Positions 1 to 8,888 of a stretch of 64,000 nt of DNA are shown here, piece after piece. Made by a program: the position numbers and the translations under genes. The number at the start of each line of letters is the position of its first letter. Within the stretch, counting starts at the first letter, position 1. The stretch comes from Clostridia bacterium (GTDB taxonomy: Bacteria > Bacillota > Clostridia > UMGS1840 > HGM11507). The stretch covers positions 62,001-126,000 of the forward strand of contig JAFQLQ010000022.1 of the NCBI GenBank assembly GCA_017414505.1. Reading direction: 5' to 3'. The notes under the pieces are model-generated. The model did no database searches. It saw only the letters and a list, made by a program, of their open reading frames with translations, and was not told the origin of the DNA.

Positions 1-1
1 A

Positions 2-2968
2 AGTGCAAAAGAGGGCGACACAATTACTGTTTTTATATTAAAAGACGGTGTAACTATGGAGTCTTTAAAAAACGTAAGCGGGCCTGTAATGGACAAGCTT
101 TATCTTGTTAATGATTTTCCGGCAGGAGCTGACGGAAATTTCAGCTTTGATATAACGGTTAGTTCCGAAGCGCTTGATTGCCAATGTGTTCTTATCTGTA
201 ATAAGGTAAGTATTCAGGATACTTTAAGAAACTTTATTAAAGGTGAGAAAATTCAGCTTGTTTATGCTGCTCCGTACGGAAAATCTTCCGGAGACGGTAC
301 TTTTGAAAATCCCTGTAATCTATCCACCGCATTATCCAAAGCAAATGCGTTTGCAAAAGAGGGCTATAACGTTGATATTTGTCTGCTTGGCGGAGAATAC
401 GATTTAACTTCAAGCCGTCTTCAACTTATAGACATCAATACAACGAATCCCGATACACGCATAACTTACCGTCCTGCAACCGAAAACGATAAGGTTGTAT
501 TCAGCGGTATGAAGCGTATTCCCAGCGAAAATTTCACAAAAGTTACTGATAACAGCATACTTTCAAGAATTCCCGAAAATGCACGTACAAGCGTTTACAG
601 CATAGACCTTGTTGCGGCAGGAATTGATGCAAGCCAGCTAAGCTTTAATTATGCAGGCGAAACTGCTTCAATACGTTCAATTAATCCTCCGACGCTTTAC
701 TTAAACGGAAAACGTCAGAGAATTTCTCAATATCCCAACGAAGATTACTTCACAACGGGAAGAAATTCAACCGGTACCAACAGTAACGGAAATCCGCAGC
801 TTAATGTAAGTGCTCTATCTGATATCGATGTTTCAAAATGGGTTGCTTCCAAAGATAATGCTTATCTTACCGGATTTCTGTTTGAATCTTACAGAGCGAG
901 CGCAGCAAAGCTTCTTGATATTGATACAACAACCAAAAAGCTTACAATTGACGGAACAACACCATTTTACTATGAAACAGATGGCGACTTGCTTATCGGA
1001 TATAAATATTTTGGTCCGCGTGTTACAATAGTTAATCTGCCTGAAGAAATGGATATTCCCGGAGAATGGTGTATCGACCAGGCTACAAACATTATGTATT
1101 ATTACGCACCATACGAAATTACAGAAAACGATGTATTTGAAATGCCTGTTAAGAGTTCCACATATCCGCAGCTTGCATTTATTCAGAATTCCAATAATAT
1201 TACATTTAAAAATATTGAATTTAAAGGAACACGTAATCATATAGGCATTTATGTTTCCAATGCAGACGGAATACAGTTTATTGACTGTGACATTCATGCA
1301 ATTGCAAAGACCGGTATATCAGCGTCCGGTACCAAAAATACTCTCGTTGACGGATGTAATGTTTATGATGTGGGAGCTGCCGGAATTTCTGTTGCCGGAA
1401 ATATAGCGATAAGAGATGACGTAAGTGTTGAAAGCAACAATGTTGTATCCAATAACCACATTTATAATTTCTCACAAAATCCTACACTGGGAAGCGACGG
1501 TCAGGGTATAACAATTAACCGAATAAGTTCAAATTCAAAATCTCTTGGAGACACTATTGAAAATAACGTTATTCACGGAAGTAAATTCATAGGAGCTGTT
1601 CGTTACAGCGGATTGGATACAAATATTAAACGCAATGAAATGTATAATCTGCTTGATTCGGTTGATGATGCAGGTGTTGTTTATTCCGGAAGAACATTTA
1701 ACGAATTCGGTAATACAATTTCAGAAAACTATATTCACGATTATTCTGTGATAAACAATGCACGTTACTCAAATATGGGTATATACTGGGATGACCATAT
1801 ATCCGGACAGACTGCTGAAAGAAATATTATAGCAGGCCCTTATAAATCGGATGTTCTTGGTATAAGAACCATAGGCTATGCAAACGTTATTAAGAATAAC
1901 ATCTTTGTCGATTCTTATTACGCTATGCGGTTAGGCGACCGCGGTACGGTTGATTTTGCTAAGAATGATACTCATAATCTGTACTCATCACTTAGTGAAC
2001 TGCCAAACGAAGCATACGACTACTATGATGATATGGTCGCTTTTAAAACCGTACTTGATAACAACAACAAGCAAATGGTTTACAAAGCAACAACAGAAAA
2101 GAACCTTACAGTTAACAGTAAGTATCCCGTATATTACTCTTCAGCCTACTATAATCAGGCAGAAACGGAAATAGAAAATGTAATAGCTGATGCAAATGTA
2201 TTTGCAGATGGCAGTTATATTGTAAAAGCGGAAAATGCAACCGAAGGAACTGCATTTGCAGAAGTTCCCAATGAAAATAATTTCAGTATGGACTTAATAG
2301 GAACACAGAAAGAAGTTCCTTTCGCAAATCACGAATTCAATCTGCTTTACCCTGCTGATAATGCAGAAATTTCCAAAGATAACGTAGTTCTTACCTGGGA
2401 GGAAGCAACTTTCTCCGACAGATATGATTATGTTATTGCAAAGGATGCAGGATTTACCCGGATTGCAGAGCAGGGAAGTACAAAGAACAATTTTGTAATT
2501 CCTGCAACAGATTTAACCGACGGAAAATACTACTGGAAAGTTACAGCGGTTAATACTTCCGCAGATATGGGCAGAGAATGGATTTGTAAAAATACTGTTT
2601 CCTCATTTACAGTGGGCGAAGGTATGTCTGTTGAAATTATTGAAAATAAAGTAAAATCAGGAGAAACTGTTATTAAAGCTCTTAAAGGTGTAAGCAACTT
2701 TGATGTTGACTATGCAATTTACAACAAGGCAGACGAAACAAAAAGCTTTGTTGCGGTTGCAGCTTTGTTTGATTCTGACGACAGACTTAAAAATGTTGCA
2801 ATATCAGAAACTGCAGATTCTGTGGCAACGGGCTGTACAAAATCGGGCACATTGAAATTTTACAGCGATAGTGCTATCAGCGAAGATGGTTATTATGTAA
2901 AAGTATTTATTTTGGAAAACTTAGGCAGTATTGTTCCGCTTAGTTATTCTGAAGAACTGCTCAAATAA
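2..2968 (+). CDS. Secreted right-handed beta-helix protein (5' end outside window)
   Basis: Probable extracellular polysaccharide-active protein. The frame stays open upstream of the first ATG (position 56) to the window edge, so the true start lies outside and about 988 residues are visible. Domains in order: a small beta-sandwich (first ~75 residues) resembling the N-terminal domains of the genes at 7133 and 32979; a parallel beta-helix (about residues 90-640) rich in N-N-x-I/V turns; a fibronectin-III-like domain (starts near 'FNLLYPADNAEI'); and a C-terminal beta domain ending in the motif KVFILENLGSIVPLS. The layout, with a 'GDGTFENP' start and a 'YYYAPYE' strand, recalls beta-helix glycosidases such as family GH141, but I cannot confirm catalytic residues. 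It is first in the visible operon, 18 bp before its paralogue at 2987, which shares the 'GVVYSGR...EFGN' and 'GIYWDD..SGQTA' signatures. Unlike that paralogue it has no C-terminal stalk domain. Confidence 0.8.
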   Translation, partial: SAKEGDTITVFILKDGVTMESLKNVSGPVMDKLYLVNDFPAGADGNFSFDITVSSEALDCQCVLICNKVSIQDTLRNFIKGEKIQLVYAAPYGKSSGDGTFENPCNLSTALSKANAFAKEGYNVDICLLGGEYDLTSSRLQLIDINTTNPDTRITYRPATENDKVVFSGMKRIPSENFTKVTDNSILSRIPENARTSVYSIDLVAAGIDASQLSFNYAGETASIRSINPPTLYLNGKRQRISQYPNEDYFTTGRNSTGTNSNGNPQLNVSALSDIDVSKWVASKDNAYLTGFLFESYRASAAKLLDIDTTTKKLTIDGTTPFYYETDGDLLIGYKYFGPRVTIVNLPEEMDIPGEWCIDQATNIMYYYAPYEITENDVFEMPVKSSTYPQLAFIQNSNNITFKNIEFKGTRNHIGIYVSNADGIQFIDCDIHAIAKTGISASGTKNTLVDGCNVYDVGAAGISVAGNIAIRDDVSVESNNVVSNNHIYNFSQNPTLGSDGQGITINRISSNSKSLGDTIENNVIHGSKFIGAVRYSGLDTNIKRNEMYNLLDSVDDAGVVYSGRTFNEFGNTISENYIHDYSVINNARYSNMGIYWDDHISGQTAERNIIAGPYKSDVLGIRTIGYANVIKNNIFVDSYYAMRLGDRGTVDFAKNDTHNLYSSLSELPNEAYDYYDDMVAFKTVLDNNNKQMVYKATTEKNLTVNSKYPVYYSSAYYNQAETEIENVIADANVFADGSYIVKAENATEGTAFAEVPNENNFSMDLIGTQKEVPFANHEFNLLYPADNAEISKDNVVLTWEEATFSDRYDYVIAKDAGFTRIAEQGSTKNNFVIPATDLTDGKYYWKVTAVNTSADMGREWICKNTVSSFTVGEGMSVEIIENKVKSGETVIKALKGVSNFDVDYAIYNKADETKSFVAVAALFDSDDRLKNVAISETADSVATGCTKSGTLKFYSDSAISEDGYYVKVFILENLGSIVPLSYSEELLK

Positions 2969-2986
2969 CCGTGGGAGAGAAATTTA

Positions 2987-5900
2987 ATGAAGATTTACAA
3001 ATTTACAGCATTAGTTATAATATTGAGTATTCTTTGTACTTCTGTTCCGTTGGAGGTATTTGCCGAAGAAAAAGAACCCGTGATACTTCATGTTTCGGCA
3101 GATGCAAGACTTAACGGAACCGGAAGCGAGGAAGCTCCTTTTCAGACTATTGCCGCTGCGCAGAAAGCACTGCGCAGCATAAACCACAAAAAAAGAAAAA
3201 CAGAGATTGTAATTCACGCAGGTGTGTATAATTTCACATCAACTCTGGATTTAACCGCAGAGGATTCCGGAACAGAGAATTATCCTGTTGTGTACAGAGC
3301 AGCAGGCGACGGAGAAGTTCGTATTACAGGTACAACAAAGCTTGATGTTACGGATTTTAAGCCTGTAAAGAACAGAGAAATATTATTGCGGCTTCCCAGT
3401 GAGGTTCGTGATAAGGTTGGAGTTATGTCGCTTGAAAAATACGGTCTTGATAATAAAATGTTTGATATAAGCGCAAGGTATTCCGATCCCCGTGAAGCAC
3501 CTCAGTATCCTTATATTTACTTAAACGATAAAAGACAGACTCTGGCTCGCTGGCCAAATGTAGGGTTTGAAACTATTAATACTGTTATTTCAACCGGTTC
3601 TGCCATATCCGGAGGTATCAAAGGCACGAAAGGTATCTATAACTATAATACTATGCGTCCGGAAAGGTGGCTCCTTGCAGATCAGGCACAGATAAGAGGC
3701 TATCTGGGAAGCGAATACTGTCTGGATAGTGTACCGCTTGAATCTGTTGATACCTCAAATAAAACAATTGTTTTTTCAAGAGAGTCAACCTATGGTGTAA
3801 AAACCGGACACAGATGGTACATTGAGAACCTGCTGGAGGAAATTGACTCGCCCGGAGAGTTTTTCGTTGATACAAAAACCATGGAGCTGTATTTTTATCC
3901 TCCTAAAAAGCTGAATAAAGATGATGTTCTTGAAGTTTCAACTTTCAACAGTTCATTGATTACTTTTACCGGCTGTTCAAATATAGAACTTGAAGGCCTT
4001 AAAATAAGCGATAGTATTACTTATGGCATATATATTGAAAATTCAGAAAATATTAAGGTTCGTAACTGTATTATAAGAAATATGGGAATAATGGGCATAG
4101 CGGTATATAACAGTAAAAGGTGTCTTGTAGAGGGTTGTACCATATTCGAAATCGGTAAATTTGCTGTACACTTAAGAGGCGGAAGTAATCTGGAAACACT
4201 TTCTCCTTCCGGAAACCGTGTTGCGAACAATCATTTTTATAATTTTGCAACGAGAAACTGTATGCAGGAGAAAAGCGCTATCAATCTTGGCAGAAGTTCC
4301 AACAATACAACAATAGGTGATATTGTTGAAAACAATATTATTCACGGTCAGCCTAATGCTTATGCTATTATATACGGCGGAGTGGATAATATCATAAGAT
4401 ACAACGAAATGTTTTCTGTCACTAACGATGCAGCGGATATGGGCGTTGTTTACTCAGGCAGACGTTTGAGCGAATTCGGTAATTTAATAGAGTACAACTA
4501 CATACACGATTATGCACCCATATTTGATGCCAAATATCAGATTCAGGGGATCTACTGGGACGACTTGCAATCCGGTCAGACAGCAAAGCACAATATTATT
4601 GTTGCCGGAAGTAAAAACCGTACTGCCGGAGACCTTATAGTTGGTGCATATAACAATTTTTCAGAAAACATAGTTGTTAATTCCGATATCGGTGTCCGTA
4701 TGACAGATCGTGTGGGCGATGTTAGTTCAACTGCATACAACACCTTAAGCGGCGCTCCTATTTCGGAGGCTTTGCTGAAAAAATATCCTCAGATAGCGGC
4801 AATGAAAAAACAGCTTGACGAAGATGATATGTTTTTCAATGTTCAGGATAATATTCTTGATAATAACTTAAGTGTTGATGTTAACCGTAACCTTGTTCAT
4901 GATAATGTTGTTGCGCGTGCAATAAGCATTAATAATAATCAGATTACAGACGATTACGGAGTTTTTGTGGATCCTGAAAATCACGATTACCGCCTTACAA
5001 CCGAGGCAATGGAGAAATTCGGATTCCCAGAAACTATGATTAATGAGAAAAATTTTGATATGTCTCAAATCGGAATTCAGCCCGAGGTTTTTGATGTTCA
5101 GACGCCTGAAAGCGAATTTCGTTTGCTCTATCCCACAAACGGACAGAAGGATGTAGTAAGAAATACTGCTTACTTAAAATGGGAAGAAGCTCTTTTTGCA
5201 GATATTTACGAATATGTTGTGGCAACCGATCCTGAACTTAAAAATGTTGTTGTATCAGGAAAAACTCAATACACCTTTGTTTCACTTGATAATCTTGAAA
5301 ACGGCAAAACTTATTACTACAAGGTTTATGCAAAAAATCTTTCCAAGCAAATCGGAAACGAGTGGGAAAGCCTTGGTGTTCCCTATATGTTCACTACAAC
5401 AGAATCGGATGTTCTTGAAAAAGAATTTCTGATAGACGAAATTGCTTCTGTTAAAAAGCTTAAAGCAGAAATAGTTTCCGGAAACAAAATTGGTGACAAA
5501 ATAGGCGAATTTAAGCCGGAGGTAATACCGCAGTTTGATGTTATTTTAGACGAAGCTGAAAAAATGGCAACAGGAACAACCGGTCAACAATCTGAAATTG
5601 AACAGATGGTTGGTAATCTTAAAAGCTTCAAGGAGCAGATAAATGGCTACAAACACACAGGTCACGCTGCACTTGATGTAACCGGTGAATGGCTGCCTTA
5701 TTCCGCAAATGCAACCATAACCCCAACGGAAAAGGGCGTTAAAATTGAATCTGCGGGCGGAACTATGGCAATTTTAAATTCCCGTGTTAATAATTACGAA
5801 ATACAACATTTCAGAATGAAGGTCAACTTCAATGGCTGGACAGGAATTACATTAAGACACGCTGATACAAAAGTACTACCTTATGCTACGGGAAATAAAG

Positions 5901-7132
5901 CATATCTTGTTGTACTAAAACCAAATGCTATAGAATGTCAGAAATATAATCCTGCAGCACCGGTAACCGGCATAATTAAAACTTGTGAAAACAATTATAT
6001 TAAAGACGGAGAATGGTGTGATGTTGAATTTGGTGCCATTGACGTTATAGGTGGTGTAGAGGTTCTTTTAAAAATCAACGGTGAAGAGGTATTCCGTTTC
6101 TTCGATACAGAAGCTCCCCACAGCGGTGAAGGATATTTTACAGTATTCCCCGGTTCGGAAGGTGCTGTTGTTGAGCTGGAAAAAGCAGAAAATGTTCCCG
6201 AAGAGGAATATATATTTACCAATGCTGATTCAAACGTTACAATTTACGGAAGTAATTCGGATATATTTGAATCTCAGAATACCTGGTACGACGGAACTGT
6301 AAAAACAGTGGATAATTCTGCTGTAAAGCTTTCATCGGATTCAAATGCAAAAGCAGCTTACACAATAACCGATACACTTGTTGCATACAAGGTTGCATAC
6401 TATAACAAGCCTTACGAGGGTACAGATAAAAACGCAACAGTTAAGATTAAATATTACTCTCCCACAACAGGAAGTCTTGATGAGATTGTAAAAACTGTTG
6501 ATTTCTCTTCCGGAGAAGAAGGCTGGGTAAATCTTGGAACATATGAATGTGCAAGTGCTTCCAAAACAGGCAGTATAATTGTAGAATTTTCAGGAAGCGG
6601 ACAGGGAACAATGGTTGCACCTGTAATTTCGGCAGAAAAAGTAACCTCAGACAGACTTGAATTTGCAAGACTTTTCTATGAATATGCCAATAACACGCTT
6701 ATGATGAAAGTTAACAGTAAGACAGCTTATAAGCTGTTTGATAAACTTGAAATACCGGATGTTGCACCTTATATCGAAAACGATATCACTATGGTTCCGT
6801 TAAGATTTGTTGCAGAAGCCTTTGATGCAACTGTTTCCTGGGATGATTACGCTCAGAAAGCAACAGTTTCAAAGGACGGAACAAATGTGGAATTTGTTCT
6901 TGGAAGCAACAGTTATACTGTGAATTCCGCTGCTAAAGAAATCCAGACACCTGCAACACTCGTAAACGGAAGAACAATGATTCCCTTAAGAGCTACAGCG
7001 GAGGCACTTGGTAAGAAAGTGCTCTGGCACGAAGAGAAATCTATGATATTGATTGCGGATGAATTCGCATTTAAAGAAGATGACACAGTTAAATTTGATA
7101 TTGCGGCAAACGGATTTGAGAGGGGCTATTAA
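2987..7132 (+). CDS. Secreted multidomain beta-helix protein with C-terminal stalk domain
   Basis: Probable surface enzyme or carbohydrate-binding protein of 1381 residues. A signal peptide (about 1-26, ending VFAEE) is followed by a parallel beta-helix (about 30-690) opening with 'GTGSEEAPFQTIAAAQ', typical of GH141/pectate-lyase-like proteins. Next come a fibronectin-III-like domain (~709-800), a helical segment (~810-890), a LamG/DUF1080-like jelly roll (~895-1065), another beta-sandwich (~1070-1215), and a copper-amine-oxidase-N-like 'stalk' domain (~1230-1365) with the paired 'MVPLRFVAEAF' and 'MIPLRATAEAL' motifs. In Clostridia such stalk domains usually occur in surface proteins; an attachment role here is inferred. 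The helix and FN3 parts match the upstream gene, so the two arose by tandem duplication. Ribosome site GGGAGAG precedes the ATG. The stop is directly followed by the ATG of the next gene, implying co-translation. Substrate unknown. Confidence 0.85.
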   Translation: MKIYKFTALVIILSILCTSVPLEVFAEEKEPVILHVSADARLNGTGSEEAPFQTIAAAQKALRSINHKKRKTEIVIHAGVYNFTSTLDLTAEDSGTENYPVVYRAAGDGEVRITGTTKLDVTDFKPVKNREILLRLPSEVRDKVGVMSLEKYGLDNKMFDISARYSDPREAPQYPYIYLNDKRQTLARWPNVGFETINTVISTGSAISGGIKGTKGIYNYNTMRPERWLLADQAQIRGYLGSEYCLDSVPLESVDTSNKTIVFSRESTYGVKTGHRWYIENLLEEIDSPGEFFVDTKTMELYFYPPKKLNKDDVLEVSTFNSSLITFTGCSNIELEGLKISDSITYGIYIENSENIKVRNCIIRNMGIMGIAVYNSKRCLVEGCTIFEIGKFAVHLRGGSNLETLSPSGNRVANNHFYNFATRNCMQEKSAINLGRSSNNTTIGDIVENNIIHGQPNAYAIIYGGVDNIIRYNEMFSVTNDAADMGVVYSGRRLSEFGNLIEYNYIHDYAPIFDAKYQIQGIYWDDLQSGQTAKHNIIVAGSKNRTAGDLIVGAYNNFSENIVVNSDIGVRMTDRVGDVSSTAYNTLSGAPISEALLKKYPQIAAMKKQLDEDDMFFNVQDNILDNNLSVDVNRNLVHDNVVARAISINNNQITDDYGVFVDPENHDYRLTTEAMEKFGFPETMINEKNFDMSQIGIQPEVFDVQTPESEFRLLYPTNGQKDVVRNTAYLKWEEALFADIYEYVVATDPELKNVVVSGKTQYTFVSLDNLENGKTYYYKVYAKNLSKQIGNEWESLGVPYMFTTTESDVLEKEFLIDEIASVKKLKAEIVSGNKIGDKIGEFKPEVIPQFDVILDEAEKMATGTTGQQSEIEQMVGNLKSFKEQINGYKHTGHAALDVTGEWLPYSANATITPTEKGVKIESAGGTMAILNSRVNNYEIQHFRMKVNFNGWTGITLRHADTKVLPYATGNKAYLVVLKPNAIECQKYNPAAPVTGIIKTCENNYIKDGEWCDVEFGAIDVIGGVEVLLKINGEEVFRFFDTEAPHSGEGYFTVFPGSEGAVVELEKAENVPEEEYIFTNADSNVTIYGSNSDIFESQNTWYDGTVKTVDNSAVKLSSDSNAKAAYTITDTLVAYKVAYYNKPYEGTDKNATVKIKYYSPTTGSLDEIVKTVDFSSGEEGWVNLGTYECASASKTGSIIVEFSGSGQGTMVAPVISAEKVTSDRLEFARLFYEYANNTLMMKVNSKTAYKLFDKLEIPDVAPYIENDITMVPLRFVAEAFDATVSWDDYAQKATVSKDGTNVEFVLGSNSYTVNSAAKEIQTPATLVNGRTMIPLRATAEALGKKVLWHEEKSMILIADEFAFKEDDTVKFDIAANGFERGY

Positions 7133-8869
7133 ATGATTAAGAAAAATAAACTACTTATTTTAACCGTATGTTTGATGTATATGTTTTCGGTGGCAGTAAA
7201 TGCCGCCGGAAGCATTTCAGCTCGGGTAACCGATGGCGTTAACGGAGTTATAGAAATTACGGGTACTTCATCAAACGGTCAGGCAGGCGAAAAGGTGAAT
7301 CTGCTTGTTACAAACGGAGCATCTCTGACGGAAGCCGAAGCAGCTCCGGAGAGTAAGGTTCAGTATCAGAATGCGATTATTACAGAAGAAAACGGCAGCT
7401 TTAAAACCGAATTTCAACTGTATTTTCCTCAAAATGCTGACGGAGAGGTAACTCTGAATATTTTTGCAGGCGGAGAAGCTTTTTTGCAGGATGAAGTTTT
7501 AAGCACTTCACTTTATTATGCGTCAATGGGGCTAAAGCTTGTTGCAGCAAAGGCTATTTGCGATGCAACAACAAATGCCGGTGGTCTTATTGACAGCAAT
7601 AAAGCGGTTTTCGCAATAGAATCACCTCTTTACAATTCGCTTGATAAAGCTAAGCTTGCAGAATTATTGAAGAATATGATTGAAACAGGCGAAATTGCTT
7701 TCCTTGAGCTAAACGATGAAAATCTTGCAAAAAATATTGAAATGTACGGCAAATTTGAGGAAAAACTAAAACACGCTATTGCAGTAGATGGTTTTAATCA
7801 AGGTAAAAAAGAATACATAGTGAAGGATAACATACTGGAACCTGACGAATTGCTCGGTCTTACAAAATATCTGCAGAACAACGGAACACTTTGCGATATT
7901 TACAGCAAAAGTATTACATCTGCAGGTGTTTCGGCTGTTATTGACGGACTTTTTGGCAAAGATGCAAAAAGTGTGGAAGATTTACAGAAAATATTTGCAA
8001 AACAGGTAATTTTAAACGGTATTAAGAACAATGTAAAAGGCGGAAGCGGAACAATTCAAAATATTCTTACAAGCGATAATATCAAAGCAGCGGGCTTGAA
8101 TGTACCTAAATACCAGGCGCTTACTTCCACTTTTATGGCTGATGATGCTTTATATCAGCAAAAAAGTGTACTTACCTACAATAACCTGGAAGAAAAAATT
8201 GAAGCATATGCAGATATAAAAGAAACAATTATTCTGCCTTCATCAGGAAGCCCGTCCGGTGGCGGAGGAGGCGGAAAAGGTAGCGGAAGTCTGTCTGTAA
8301 CACCGTCTTCATCTGTAAGTGAATCACAGACAAGCTCTAACGGAGCGTTTTCTGACCTTTCGGGTTATGAATGGGCAAACACCGCAATCGACACACTTTC
8401 AGAAAGAAAAATAATAAGCGGTGTTGGAAATAATGCGTTCAATCCTGCCGGCACACTTACACGTGAAGCCGCTGCTAAAATAATTTGTCTTGCGCTTTCT
8501 ATAGAGCAGGGAAATTATGAAAATCCGTTTTCCGATGTGGATTCCGGTATGTGGTATGCACCGTATATAACAGCTCTTAATGTAAAAAACATTGTTAAAG
8601 GAATTAATAAGAATTCTTTTGGTGTTGGAATGAACGTAACAAGAGAGGATTTTGCTGTTATAATATGCCGGGCACTTAATTTAATATCAACCGGAAAAAA
8701 CAGTTTTACAGATGCAAACAGTATCAGCCCATACGCAGTGGATGCAGTAAACGCACTTTATGAAAAAGGTATTATCAGCGGTTATACCGACGGAAGTTTT
8801 AAACCAAAGGCAAATATTACAAGAGCCGAAGGTGCGGTGGTAATATATAATGTGCTTTTGAATATGTAA
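7133..8869 (+). CDS. SLH-domain surface protein, Ig-like plus three C-terminal SLH repeats
   Basis: Cell-wall-anchored protein of 578 residues. It has a signal peptide (1-24, ending VNAAG), an Ig-like beta-sandwich (~25-130), a helical middle (~135-370), a low-complexity Gly/Ser linker (~372-400, including a six-glycine run), and three SLH repeats (~402-578: 'DLSGYEWANTAID', 'DVDSGMWYAPYI', 'DANSISPYAVDAV', each followed by an F.P...TRE/TRA motif). SLH trimers bind pyruvylated secondary wall polymers in Gram-positive cells. No catalytic domain is visible, so it is likely a structural or adaptor protein. The ATG follows the previous stop without a gap. The gene at 32979 has the same architecture, and each copy is followed by a large N-terminal SLH protein, so this is a repeated two-gene module. 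Confidence 0.88.
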   Translation: MIKKNKLLILTVCLMYMFSVAVNAAGSISARVTDGVNGVIEITGTSSNGQAGEKVNLLVTNGASLTEAEAAPESKVQYQNAIITEENGSFKTEFQLYFPQNADGEVTLNIFAGGEAFLQDEVLSTSLYYASMGLKLVAAKAICDATTNAGGLIDSNKAVFAIESPLYNSLDKAKLAELLKNMIETGEIAFLELNDENLAKNIEMYGKFEEKLKHAIAVDGFNQGKKEYIVKDNILEPDELLGLTKYLQNNGTLCDIYSKSITSAGVSAVIDGLFGKDAKSVEDLQKIFAKQVILNGIKNNVKGGSGTIQNILTSDNIKAAGLNVPKYQALTSTFMADDALYQQKSVLTYNNLEEKIEAYADIKETIILPSSGSPSGGGGGGKGSGSLSVTPSSSVSESQTSSNGAFSDLSGYEWANTAIDTLSERKIISGVGNNAFNPAGTLTREAAAKIICLALSIEQGNYENPFSDVDSGMWYAPYITALNVKNIVKGINKNSFGVGMNVTREDFAVIICRALNLISTGKNSFTDANSISPYAVDAVNALYEKGIISGYTDGSFKPKANITRAEGAVVIYNVLLNM

Positions 8870-8888
8870 CAGGAGGAGTTTGTAAATT

